Below, piece by piece: positions 7,918-14,989 of a stretch of DNA of 20,380 nucleotides. Where the stretch lies: assembly GCA_029863825.1 (NCBI GenBank), contig JAOTUP010000005.1, forward strand, positions 1 through 20,380. Reading direction: 5' to 3'. This DNA is from Acidobacteriota bacterium (lineage in GTDB: Bacteria > Acidobacteriota > Thermoanaerobaculia > Multivoradales > JAHEKO01). The notes under the pieces are model-generated. The model made no database searches and had not been told where the DNA came from. It worked only from the letters and a program-made list of their open reading frames with translations. Position 1 is the first letter of the stretch, and each line of letters starts with the position of its first letter. The translations under genes and the position numbers were made by a program.

Positions 7918-8068
7918 GCTCCGGGAGCGCGCCGCGGGAAGCTATGGAGAAGTCCACACACGCAGGCGAGCAGGTGCAACCGAGGCCGGCCCACGGTGCG
8001 TTCGCTGCCGCGAGTGGGTGGTTGGAGAGAGCGAGAATCGCGGGTCACACGACTCTCACGGTGTCGGG

Positions 8069-8338
8069 TTAGCGATCGCCGCGCTTGCGAACGGTCGTGT
8101 GCGGGTGGTGTCCGTGAGTGTCGGGTGCGACGCTGCCTGACGCAGCTCCGGCGGTCCCGGCGGTTCCCCCGCCGTCCAGGACTTCCAGCTCGCCCGCTTC
8201 GACCAGCTTCTGGACGCCCGCGCTGTCCCGAACATGAGGCGAGATCTGACCTTTCATGCGCGGTCCGAGGTGGAGAATCTTGCCCTGTGGCAAATGGACT
8301 TTCAACGGGCGATGGGTCTTGTTGACGACAGTAAACAT
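8069..8338 (-). CDS. Small conserved protein of unknown function
   Basis: The 89-residue product begins MFTVVNKTHRPLKVHLPQGK, followed by a GPRMKGQI segment and a short helix with LVEAGELEVLDGG, then a Gly/Ala/His-rich tail. The first 60 residues resemble small bacterial proteins with the pattern N-x-T-x-RPL-x-V-x-LP-x-GK-x-L-x-LGP. I know no function for these; a compact beta-rich fold is likely. The start at ATG 8338 is supported by GAGGAGG 9 bases upstream. The frame extends 10 codons further to a non-ATG codon with no such site. It is followed by the pseudo-receiver-PilZ gene 151 bases downstream on the same strand. Confidence 0.7.
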   Translation of the reverse strand: MFTVVNKTHRPLKVHLPQGKILHLGPRMKGQISPHVRDSAGVQKLVEAGELEVLDGGGTAGTAGAASGSVAPDTHGHHPHTTVRKRGDR

Positions 8339-8419
8339 GGCGACAGGCCTCCTCGGTCGTTGGAGCAATCATATCGTTGCTCGGGTCGCCAATACGAGGT
8401 CGTGGACCAAGGGTGCCGG

Positions 8420-8623
8420 TCAGGGAGCGGAATCCGGATGCCGCTCTGAGTTCCGGAAGAGGTCGTTCAGCTGTGCGATGATGGTCTTCACGCGTAGACG
8501 GGAGCGTGCCGAGCGACCGCGTGGCGGGTTTGGGATTTCGAAGCAGCCGGGCACCTCGGCGACGCAGGGGTCGCGGAATCCTTTCGGGAGGAGACCGCGG
8601 ATGGGGAGAGAGCGACCTGCCAT
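8420..8623 (-). CDS. Doubtful small ORF (67 residues) in the 308-base gap before the DUF434 gene
   Basis: Bases 8339-8646 hold no clearly assignable gene. The only plausible one is this minus-strand frame starting MAGRSLPIRGLLPKGF and ending RNSERHPDSAP. Third codon positions are GC-rich (roughly 70% by eye), as in neighbouring genes. Against it, the purine-rich GGGAG abuts the ATG with no spacing, no family is recognised, and its start lies only 23 bases from the divergent DUF434 start, leaving no room for separate promoters. The frame stays open upstream into the DUF434 gene, so it may simply be spurious. Confidence 0.25.
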   Translation of the reverse strand: MAGRSLPIRGLLPKGFRDPCVAEVPGCFEIPNPPRGRSARSRLRVKTIIAQLNDLFRNSERHPDSAP

Positions 8624-8646
8624 CTCCCAATGTTGGGGTTCGATAG

Positions 8647-9384
8647 ATGCCGGATCGACGCAGTTGGCGCGGACCACATCCGAAAGACCGGGAGTGCTTC
8701 GCTCCGGAGTCGCTGCCCAATCTTCGCGCCGCGGTCGATGATCTGTCCTGGCTGCGCCAGAGAGGCTATTCGTCGAAGGCGGCGGTGGCTCTCGTCGGCA
8801 ATCGCCATGCACTGCGGGATCGTCAGCGGATGGCCCTCCAGCGTTGTGCAGCGGGCGAGACCGAGAGTCGCCACCGTCGGTCTCGGCAGACCGATCGCGC
8901 CTCGTTGCGCGGTGAAACGATCGTCATTGACGGCTACAACGTCCTTTTGACGCTGGAGGCGGGACTGTCAGGGGGAGTTCTGCTTCTCGCTCGAGATGGA
9001 GCTCTTCGCGACGTGGCAGCGATGAGCGCTCATTACCGTAGAGTCGAGGCGACTCGCCCTGCAATCGTCTTGATCGCCGAGTTTCTCAAGTCCTGCGACT
9101 GTCGCAATGTCATCTTCTATCTCGACCGGCCCGTCTCAAACAGCGCCCGACTCGGACGAGTGGTCGAATCAGCTGTCGCCGGGTCGAGCTCGAGATGGGA
9201 CGTGCGACTCGTAGAGCACGTGGATCGCGCTCTCAAGGCGTCACCTCACATCGTCGCCACAGCGGACAGCGTCGTACTGGATCGCTGTGATCGCTGGTTC
9301 AATCTCGCGCGAGCGATCGTCGAGCAGGCGATGCCTGACGCCTGGATCGTCGACCTGAGAGCCTCAGTGCGTGCGACCAAATAA
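8647..9384 (+). CDS. DUF434/DUF5616 protein, PIN/NYN-like nuclease candidate
   Basis: The 245-residue product has the DUF434 block at the N-terminus (RGPHPKDRECFAPESL, then LSWLRQRGYSSKAAVALVG). A DUF5616 domain (about 88-242) follows, with IVIDGYNVLLTLEAGLSGG, LARDGALRDV, YLDRPVSNSARLG and VATADSVVLD. Well-spaced acidic residues (Asp95, Asp117, Asp160, Asp207) and the IDGYN strand resemble PIN/NYN-type metal-dependent nucleases. No activity is known to me for the family, so nuclease function is inference. The ATG at 8647 lacks a strong ribosome-binding site, but the homologous block begins within the first few residues, which supports this start. It converges with the YbjQ gene. Confidence 0.82.
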   Translation: MPDRRSWRGPHPKDRECFAPESLPNLRAAVDDLSWLRQRGYSSKAAVALVGNRHALRDRQRMALQRCAAGETESRHRRSRQTDRASLRGETIVIDGYNVLLTLEAGLSGGVLLLARDGALRDVAAMSAHYRRVEATRPAIVLIAEFLKSCDCRNVIFYLDRPVSNSARLGRVVESAVAGSSSRWDVRLVEHVDRALKASPHIVATADSVVLDRCDRWFNLARAIVEQAMPDAWIVDLRASVRATK

Positions 9385-9452
9385 CCCCGGCGGCAAGAAG
9401 CCGACCTCCAGGGTCCGTGAACGCCGGGACCGCGCCCACCTCTCGTAACACG

Positions 9453-9773
9453 TCACTCGTCTTCGACGACAACGGCAGTGCCGTACACCAAGAGCTCGGC
9501 CGCCGCACTCATCACCATCGAGGTCGTAAAGCGGATCTCGAGGATGGCGTTGGCACCCAGCTCAGTGGCCTCCTGGACCATGCGATCCAGAGCCTGCTCG
9601 CGCGACTGGGCAAACAGCTTGGTGTACTCGCTGATCTCTCCGCCGACGATGTTGCGAAGTCCGGCCATAATGTCTCGGCCCACGTGACGGGCGCGAATGG
9701 TGTTGCCGCGCACCAGCCCGAGAGTGCGGGTCACACGCTTGCCGGGGATGTTTCCTGTTGTCGTCACGATCAT
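9453..9773 (-). CDS. YbjQ/UPF0145 family protein (putative heavy-metal-binding)
   Basis: The 106-residue product begins MIVTTTGNIPGKRVTRTLG and contains GLRNIVGGEISEYTKL, REQALDRMVQEA and ELGANAILEIRF, the standard blocks of the YbjQ/UPF0145 family. Family members form small oligomeric rings and are labelled putative heavy-metal-binding, but the biochemical role is not established. The ATG at 9773 overlaps the anti-sigma stop codon (ATGA) and has GGAGGA 7 bases upstream. The frame extends far upstream, but that part is the anti-sigma gene read in another frame. It is the third gene of the sigma/anti-sigma operon, which suggests a link to the same stress response. Confidence 0.9.
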   Translation of the reverse strand: MIVTTTGNIPGKRVTRTLGLVRGNTIRARHVGRDIMAGLRNIVGGEISEYTKLFAQSREQALDRMVQEATELGANAILEIRFTTSMVMSAAAELLVYGTAVVVEDE

Positions 9774-10213
9774 TTCTCGATCCTCCGGTAACGATCCGAT
9801 CCCAGTCGCTTGAGCCGGTCGATGAGCACTGATAGCAGCAGCAAAGTGACGGCGGTCAGAGCGCTGAAGATGAGGAGTTTTTCGGTCAGCGATTCGGGAC
9901 CGCTCCACAGCTGCCCCAAAGCAAATCCGACGCTGGCGACGAACCAGATGATGAGAATCCCCCATCCGAGTCCGAAGGAGAGGCGACTCAAGCCGGCGCT
10001 CGGGCGTTCATCCCATTGATCATCCGGAGGGGTGGCGAATGTCGACGTCATGGTGACCTCCCGTGTTGTTTTCATCTCTTCCACGAGGTGACTGCAGGTC
10101 GTACAGGTCTCGAGGTGAAGTCGAACGCGCTGGGTGTCCTGCTGCGTCAGCACGTCATCCAGGTAGCCCGACAGCAAGGCCTGATCGAAGTCATTGCGGC
10201 ACTGCGAGCTCAT
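9770..10213 (-). CDS. Anti-sigma factor with zinc-finger motif and two membrane helices
   Basis: The 147-residue product has a ZAS-type N-terminal domain with the H-x3-C-x2-C motif HLETCTTC (His33, Cys37, Cys40). A cytoplasmic linker follows, then two hydrophobic helices at about 80-102 and 113-131 and a basic C-terminal tail. Such proteins hold an ECF sigma factor at the membrane and release it on a signal; Cys-containing ZAS domains may respond to oxidation or metals. The ATG at 10213 overlaps the sigma stop codon (ATGA) and has AAGGAG 6 bases upstream, so it is coupled to the sigma gene. Assignment rests on the motif, topology and gene order; no specific family name is claimed. Confidence 0.88.
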   Translation of the reverse strand: MSSQCRNDFDQALLSGYLDDVLTQQDTQRVRLHLETCTTCSHLVEEMKTTREVTMTSTFATPPDDQWDERPSAGLSRLSFGLGWGILIIWFVASVGFALGQLWSGPESLTEKLLIFSALTAVTLLLLSVLIDRLKRLGSDRYRRIEK

Positions 10214-10842
10214 GAGTCACTCCTTGCTGCCTGGTGACTTGCCAGCGCCAAATACTTTCGCCGGAGATTCATGCGCGCGGCGTGCAGTCGGGACATGACG
10301 GTTCCCATCGGAATGCCTAGCACGGTCGCAATCTCTTCATAGGAGAGGTCGTGGAAATCCCGCAGCACGAGGATCTCGCGCTGGGCCCTGGGGAGACGCG
10401 ACACGACACGCCAGACCCGGGCCTGTTGCTCACGGCGAAAGGCGCTTTGCTCTGGATCGTCGCCGTCGTCAACCAGGGCGCGCGAGAGATCTGGAATGGA
10501 CTCGTCCAGAGATTCGTGCCGCCGAAGCTTGCTTCGGCGCCAGAAGTCACGCGCCTGGTTGCGAACGATTGCAAACAGCCATGGTCGGACCGCCCGGCCG
10601 GATTGAAAGCGGTCGAGAGTGCTGAAGAATCTGAGCATCGCCTCTTGCGAGATGTCGAGCGCATCGTCGTGATTGCCCACGAGGTGTAGCGCAAACAGGA
10701 ACGCGGCACGCTGATTCTCACGCGCGAGTTCATCTCGAGCGGAGGTTTCGCCGTTCTGGGCGCGGCGGACCAGGTCTTCCGTCGCGGTTGTCGCCGAGAG
10801 AGTCATCACCCCGTTCACAGTTTCGTTACGGTCGACCATCAC
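10210..10842 (-). CDS. ECF-type RNA polymerase sigma factor
   Basis: The 210-residue product has sigma region 2 (about 24-103) with DDALDISQEAMLRFF and RPWLFAIVRNQARDF. Region 4 (about 146-198) contains RLPRAQREILVLRDFHDLSYEEIA and the helix-turn-helix VLGIPMGTVMSRLHAAR. Region 3 is absent, as expected for extracytoplasmic-function sigma factors. It directs RNA polymerase to a small set of stress promoters. The start shown is GTG at 10842, with ATG at 10839 and ATG at 10806 as alternatives. The last is preceded by a purine-rich stretch and still includes all of region 2. The gene order sigma, anti-sigma, YbjQ is typical of a self-contained regulatory unit. No copy of the ECF-like promoter seen at 10941 is visible upstream of the sigma gene itself. 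Confidence 0.93.
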   Translation of the reverse strand: MMVDRNETVNGVMTLSATTATEDLVRRAQNGETSARDELARENQRAAFLFALHLVGNHDDALDISQEAMLRFFSTLDRFQSGRAVRPWLFAIVRNQARDFWRRSKLRRHESLDESIPDLSRALVDDGDDPEQSAFRREQQARVWRVVSRLPRAQREILVLRDFHDLSYEEIATVLGIPMGTVMSRLHAARMNLRRKYLALASHQAARSDS

Positions 10843-10940
10843 ACTTTATTCGCTTTTTCGTCTCTCGGTTTGTTGTATCGGGACGAGGCTGTCGGCATGG
10901 TAATGTTCGCCCGCCAATCCAGCTGGTCAGCCATGGCGCT

Positions 10941-10965
10941 GGAACCTTTTGGCCTGTCGGGCGTT
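10941..10965 (+). promoter_or_regulatory. ECF-sigma-type promoter candidate for the Cys-rich PDZ gene
   Basis: GGAAC (10941-10945) is followed by exactly 16 bases and CGTT (10962-10965). This is the arrangement of many ECF promoters, with a GGAAC-like -35 and a CGT-containing -10. Transcription would begin near 10972, giving a leader of about 50 bases before the ATG at 11021, with the AAAGGAG ribosome-binding site inside it. The divergent neighbour encodes an ECF sigma factor, which makes a direct target relationship likely. Confidence 0.6.
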
Positions 10966-11020
10966 AGACCTGTTGAATAGGCACGGCGACCGCAGCAACG
11001 ACGAAAGGAGACTGGAAGAT

Positions 11021-12103
11021 ATGACGAACAAGGAGGCCCTGCGACTGGCCCTGGCGGCGACGGCGTTTGCTGTCGTGATCGGCGGTCCGGTGTGGGCAGA
11101 TGTAGCGACGGAAGAGGTCAAGAAAGTCAAGAAGATTGTCGTCAAGGCGACCGCGGATTGTGAAGGTGAAGAGTGCGATGAGCACACGACGATCGTCCAG
11201 GGCGACCAGGATCTCGACATGCTTCACGAGATGATGATGCAGGAGTGCGAGGGCGAAGACTGCCCTCCGGCCGGCACGCACAAGATCATCATCAAGCGGA
11301 AGAGCGGTGAGATGGGTGAGGCCGAGCATGATGGCGGGATGTGTGAACACTGTGCGAAGCACCGAATGATCGTCAAACACGGGGGCGAAGCGGGCGAGAC
11401 GCACAAGATGAAGCATCACTCGGCAGGCCATGGGCACGCCGAGTGCGAGGGTAAGGATTGTGAACACGCGCGCCGGATCTTTGTCATGAGTGGTGAGGAT
11501 GTCGGAGGCGCGCATTCTGGAAGGGGCCACGGATTCCAGTGGTTCAGCAATGACGGAAGTGAGCATCACTTCGAAGGGATGGGGAGCGGAGGCTTCTTGG
11601 GCGTTCAATTGACCGAGTTGACGACCGAGCTGAGATCTCATTTCCGAGTGCCCAGTGATCGTGGCGTGATGGTCGGCAAGGTGCTGCCCGAGAGCTCGGC
11701 GCAGGGTGCCGGACTCGAAGTCGGAGACGTCGTCGGAGCGGTCAACGGCGAGGCGGTGGATTCGGCGGCCGAGTTGGCGCACGCGATCGCTCGGCTCGAT
11801 CCCGGGTCCTCGGTGGAGCTCGAGATCTGGAGGCAGGGTGCTTCCGACACCGTCACGGCCATTCTGGGAGAGCAGAAGGTCGGCGCTCGTCCGCACATTC
11901 GCACGATCATGGTGAAGTGTGAGGAGGGAGACGAGGAGTGCGGCATCGACCAGATTGCCGATCTGGAGGCTCTTGGCTGTGGCGACGGGGAAGAGTGCGA
12001 CGTCGAGATCATCTGTGAAGATGACGGGTGCACCTGTGTCGTCAATGGTGATGACGTTGACTGCGACGCCTTGAATCTGCCGCACCATCTTTCAGGCGAC
12101 TAG
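11021..12103 (+). CDS. Exported Cys/His-rich PDZ-domain protein, likely target of the adjacent ECF sigma factor
   Basis: The 360-residue product begins with a signal peptide (hydrophobic 8-22, likely cut in the VWADVA region). Residues 47-190 are rich in Cys, His and acidic residues. They hold three related C-x4-C units, CEGEEC (47-52), CEGEDC (76-81) and CEGKDC (142-147), plus CEHC (108-111). A PDZ domain spans about 191-284 (GGFLGVQLTEL, GVMVGKVLPESSAQGAGLEVGD split across its core). The tail has a further eight cysteines, 16 in total. No protease domain is present, unlike HtrA. Metal binding or disulfide-based sensing in the periplasm is inferred from composition. The frame is open from 10949, but the ATG at 11021 has AAAGGAG upstream and a proper signal peptide, and the ECF-like promoter lies within the longer frame. 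Confidence 0.85.
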   Translation: MTNKEALRLALAATAFAVVIGGPVWADVATEEVKKVKKIVVKATADCEGEECDEHTTIVQGDQDLDMLHEMMMQECEGEDCPPAGTHKIIIKRKSGEMGEAEHDGGMCEHCAKHRMIVKHGGEAGETHKMKHHSAGHGHAECEGKDCEHARRIFVMSGEDVGGAHSGRGHGFQWFSNDGSEHHFEGMGSGGFLGVQLTELTTELRSHFRVPSDRGVMVGKVLPESSAQGAGLEVGDVVGAVNGEAVDSAAELAHAIARLDPGSSVELEIWRQGASDTVTAILGEQKVGARPHIRTIMVKCEEGDEECGIDQIADLEALGCGDGEECDVEIICEDDGCTCVVNGDDVDCDALNLPHHLSGD

Positions 12104-12156
12104 GCGAGTCGCCACGACCTGCTAGCGCGGTCTCGACGAGCAACTTGAGCGAGTGA

Positions 12157-12187
12157 GCGGCCGCACGGTCTGGAAGCGTGCGGCCGC
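12157..12187. terminator. Strong GC-rich hairpin after the PDZ gene
   Basis: GCGGCCGCACG and CGTGCGGCCGC form a perfect 11-bp stem with a 9-base loop, 54 bases after the PDZ stop codon and before the MFS gene. The stem is strong enough to act as a terminator for the PDZ transcript, but no T-run follows, so the assignment is tentative. Confidence 0.5.
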
Positions 12188-12236
12188 AGCCCTCCTTGGC
12201 ATCCTGTAGGATCGGCCGGTCGATCCAGGCACCAGT

Positions 12237-13493
12237 ATGCTCCTGAGCGTCGGAGTCCTCCGGCGACGAGATGCCGATCCGGAGACCGCAGTAGTGACGC
12301 TCACGCTTGCAGACGAACTCGATACCGCTCCTTCGCGGTGGCTCGGGTCGGGAGTCTGGCTCGCCTGTCTGCTTCTGTTCGGGGCAATGTTCAACCTGAC
12401 CCTGGTTGTCGCCGGACTCAAAGAGTTCATCATCGATGATCTTGCCGGTACGGTGACGGATGCAACGCTCTTCTTCTCCATTGAGACGATTGCCTACATC
12501 CTCTTTGCGCCGATCTGGGGTCTGCTCAGTGATCGGCTGGGTCGCCGCCGACCGTTCATCATCATCGGGTTCGCTCTTTCATCGCTGATCTATTTCGCCT
12601 ACGGCGCAGTGCAGTCGGTCTCCGTGCTTCTAGTGCTTCGGTTCGCGCAGGGCGCGTGTTCGGTAATGGGCTGGTCGCTGGTCATGGCCGCTATCGTGGA
12701 TCGAGTATCGACCAGCCGCCAAGGTCGCGTCATGGGCCTCATGGGGGGCTCGCTGATTCTCGGAGTGGCGATAGGGGCGCCGGTGGGCGGATACCTGACT
12801 CGGTGGCTGGGATCGCGGGCGCCGCTGACGAGCGCGGGGATGCTGTTCGCGCTTCTCGCCCTTGCAGCCTTCTTTCTCAGTGAGAGCAAGACCCTCCGCT
12901 CCGGCATCAGGGTGCAAGAAATGATAACGGCGCTGAACGCCGAGGCACGCCTCCTTCTGCCTCTGGCATTCCATTTCGTGGACCGCCTGGCTGTCGGGCT
13001 CTTCGTGGTTGTTTTTCCCCTCTATCTCGATTCTTTGGGGGCCTCGGATCCGGCGGTGAGGGGGCGATACTTGTCCTACTTCCTTCTGCCTTTCGCCTTT
13101 CTGCAGTACGTGAGCGGACGCGTATCCGAGCGCACCGGCCCATGGCCGCCCTTGCTGATCGGCTCTTTCGCCTATGGTGTGCTGCTGTGTTTCGTCGGCT
13201 ACGCCGATCTTCTGCTCCTGGCGCCGATCATGGTCGGCCTGGGAGTGTTGGCCTCCGTGATGTTTCCTCCCGCGATCCTGTTGGTTGCCGAGCTGAGCGA
13301 TTCGCGAGTGCGTGGCAGTGCCATGGGTGGCTTCAACCTCGCGGGATCCCTTGGCTTCGCGCTCGGCCCGTTGCTCGGAGGCTGGGCGTATGGATCTCGT
13401 GGATTCGCCTTCGCCTTCGTCGTGTGCGGAGTGGCCGAAGTGGTAGCGGTTCTTGCTGCGCTTGTGGCGCTGCGCGTCTGGGGCCCTCGCTGA
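12237..13493 (+). CDS. Major facilitator superfamily transporter
   Basis: The 418-residue product is strongly hydrophobic, with about 12 membrane helices by eye beginning near residue 39. The MFS motif A between helices 2 and 3 is clear (GLLSDRLGRRR, 95-105). A second Gly-rich helix (LMGGSLILGVAIGAPVGG) fits helix 5, and AMGGFNLAGSLGFALGPLLGG fits the matching helix in the second half. The substrate cannot be told; the overall pattern is of a drug/metabolite antiporter or sugar-type MFS carrier. The ATG at 12237 has only a weak ribosome-binding site (CCAGG). The N-terminal 35 residues are polar and might be shortened. It converges with a pseudo-receiver-PilZ gene, with 66 bases between the stop codons. 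Confidence 0.9.
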   Translation: MLLSVGVLRRRDADPETAVVTLTLADELDTAPSRWLGSGVWLACLLLFGAMFNLTLVVAGLKEFIIDDLAGTVTDATLFFSIETIAYILFAPIWGLLSDRLGRRRPFIIIGFALSSLIYFAYGAVQSVSVLLVLRFAQGACSVMGWSLVMAAIVDRVSTSRQGRVMGLMGGSLILGVAIGAPVGGYLTRWLGSRAPLTSAGMLFALLALAAFFLSESKTLRSGIRVQEMITALNAEARLLLPLAFHFVDRLAVGLFVVVFPLYLDSLGASDPAVRGRYLSYFLLPFAFLQYVSGRVSERTGPWPPLLIGSFAYGVLLCFVGYADLLLLAPIMVGLGVLASVMFPPAILLVAELSDSRVRGSAMGGFNLAGSLGFALGPLLGGWAYGSRGFAFAFVVCGVAEVVAVLAALVALRVWGPR

Positions 13494-13559
13494 ATCGGCG
13501 CGAGCCCGATGGCGGGTGGGCGGAAGCGGCCTTGGAGCACCGCCAACATCGGCGACGCT

Positions 13560-14270
13560 TCAGCGCTGATGAATCTGCTCGCTGCGGATGAACGCTTCGA
13601 CACGAGCTGAGTCGCCGATCCTGAATTCGAGGAATCGCGCACCGAAACCGGTCGTTTCCTCGTACATCAGTTCGGTATGCCGAACAACTTCGGCGCAACC
13701 GGCGAGCAGGGACTGAGAGTGCGGCAGTGTCAGCTCGAAGTCAAAGCTGCTGCCGATAGCAAGGGGTCGCCTGGAGCTGATCAGCATGCCGCTGCTGGAC
13801 AGGTCTCGCGTCTCGCAGAAGCGAAACGCGAGATCTTTCTGTATTTCGACCTCGAGTCGAACAGGAACGCGGACGGCAAGACGAGTGGCGACGCCAAGGG
13901 CCTCGGCGATCACTCTCCGCAAGGCATCTTCCCCCTCTTCCGGCCCGACAACCTGGACCGGCGGGCTCTCGTAGATGCGCGCCGCCTCCAATTGGTGCCC
14001 GGTCGCCAGGAGGATCAACGGGAGCGGCTTTCCCGAGTCACCCAGGGTTCGCAACTCGGTCACCAGGCGGGCGACGCTCATGTCGGGAAGCGGCAGGGAG
14101 GCGGTGGCGAGGGAGAACGCGATGCTGCCGGCCAGAGAGAGCGCCTCGGCTCCGGAATGAGCGCGCGTGATATCCATACGCGAGCGGGCGAGGAATGGAG
14201 CCAGGGTATTGATCGGCTCACCTTTCGGTACCAGGGTGAGGATCCTGGTCGTGCGCTCGTTGGTCGTCAT
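13560..14270 (-). CDS. Pseudo-receiver plus PilZ (TIGR02266-type) regulator, second copy
   Basis: The 236-residue product is a paralogue of the protein encoded at 7174-7917. A response-regulator-like domain (about 8-125) precedes a PilZ domain (about 130-232) with CETRDLSSSGMLIS, GSSFDFELTLP and GFGARFLEF. The phospho-acceptor strand reads AFSLATASLPLPDMS, with Ser58 where Asp is expected. As in the paralogue, the receiver probably does not work by phosphorylation. Shared landmarks are LPLxDMSxxRL, AEALGV/AGALGV at the domain junction and EVVRHTE/QVVRHTA in the PilZ domain. The ATG at 14270 has no clear ribosome-binding site. It is divergent from pdxH, with 143 bases between the starts. The ligand and partner are unknown. 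Confidence 0.8.
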   Translation of the reverse strand: MTTNERTTRILTLVPKGEPINTLAPFLARSRMDITRAHSGAEALSLAGSIAFSLATASLPLPDMSVARLVTELRTLGDSGKPLPLILLATGHQLEAARIYESPPVQVVGPEEGEDALRRVIAEALGVATRLAVRVPVRLEVEIQKDLAFRFCETRDLSSSGMLISSRRPLAIGSSFDFELTLPHSQSLLAGCAEVVRHTELMYEETTGFGARFLEFRIGDSARVEAFIRSEQIHQR

Positions 14271-14398
14271 GGACGTTCGCTTGCCGATACTCGAGACACA
14301 GTTTGCGATGAGAGCCGGTGAGCCACAATGGAGGAATCCACTTCACAAATCGACACGCGTGCATACGAGGTTGAGGATGACCGCGGCGCGAGTGGCGC

Positions 14399-14404
14399 TA
14401 GAAT
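14399..14404 (+). promoter_or_regulatory. Possible -10 element (TAGAAT) close to pdxH start
   Basis: TAGAAT lies 9 bases before the pdxH ATG, which itself has no Shine-Dalgarno sequence. A start about 7 bases downstream would give a leader of only a few bases. TTGAGG at 14371-14376 is 22 bases away, too far for a standard -35. Confidence 0.25.
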
Positions 14405-14413
14405 CCGGTTGCG

Positions 14414-14989
14414 ATGACCGACCCGATCAAGGAATTCACCGAGGCCTTCGAGCGTGCGAAGAAGAAGGAGAGTGGAGACGCGACGGCATGTGCCCTGGCA
14501 ACCGCCGACGCGGTCGGTCACCCGGCAGTGCGCATGGTCTTGTTGAAGAAGGTCGATGAGCGCGGATTCGTTTTCTTTACCAACTACGGGAGCCGCAAGG
14601 CGCAGGAGCTGGATGAGAATCCGTTCGCTGCACTTTGCTTCTACTGGCCGGCGCTACAGGAGCAGGTGCGGGTCGAGGGGGGCGTAGCGCGTCTGCCGGG
14701 CGAGGAATCGGATGAGTACTTCGCCAGCAGGTCACGCTCCAGTCGCATCGGAGCGTGGGCGTCGAGACAGAGCGAGCCGCTGGCATCGCGCGCCGACCTG
14801 CTGGCACGGTTTGTTCATTACGAGGCCAAATTTGCCCTCAAGACAGTTCCCAGACCGACATTCTGGGGTGGCTATCGACTGGAGCCGGAACGAATCGAGT
14901 TCTGGTTCGACCAGCCATCTCGGCTACACGATCGCCGGGCTTTTACTCGCGGTGTGAACGGATGGACGCTTCAGCGCCTCTACCCCTGA
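14414..14989 (+). CDS. pdxH: Pyridoxine/pyridoxamine 5'-phosphate oxidase
   Basis: The 191-residue product is a full-length FMN-dependent PdxH, which oxidises pyridoxine or pyridoxamine 5'-phosphate to pyridoxal 5'-phosphate, the last step of the cofactor pathway. Recognisable blocks are RMVLLKKVDERGFVFFTNY with GSRKAQEL (FMN binding, about 40-66), SRSSRIGAWASRQS (about 107-120), FWGGYRLEPERIEFW and the C-terminal signature SRLHDRRAFTR...WTLQRLYP, including the substrate-binding RLHDR. The ATG at 14414 gives the expected short N-terminus. No ribosome-binding site is visible. Neighbouring genes show no link to vitamin B6 metabolism. Confidence 0.96.
   Translation: MTDPIKEFTEAFERAKKKESGDATACALATADAVGHPAVRMVLLKKVDERGFVFFTNYGSRKAQELDENPFAALCFYWPALQEQVRVEGGVARLPGEESDEYFASRSRSSRIGAWASRQSEPLASRADLLARFVHYEAKFALKTVPRPTFWGGYRLEPERIEFWFDQPSRLHDRRAFTRGVNGWTLQRLYP

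Noticed and set aside
7701..8720. Minus-strand frame of 339 codons overlapping the pseudo-receiver-PilZ gene and the small conserved gene
   Set aside because: The product is Arg/Ser/Pro-rich, as expected for an out-of-frame reading in GC-rich DNA, and it overlaps genes with recognisable products and ribosome-binding sites.
9393..9440. Terminator between the DUF434 and YbjQ genes
   Set aside because: Only 4-5 bp dyads (GGTCC/GGACC, CGGC/GCCG) are present and there is no T-run, so no feature was called.
10964..12088. Minus-strand frame of 374 codons opposite the PDZ gene
   Set aside because: The plus strand encodes a signal peptide, Cys motifs and a PDZ domain with a good ribosome-binding site. 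The antisense product has no signature and runs through the ribosome-binding site of the PDZ gene.
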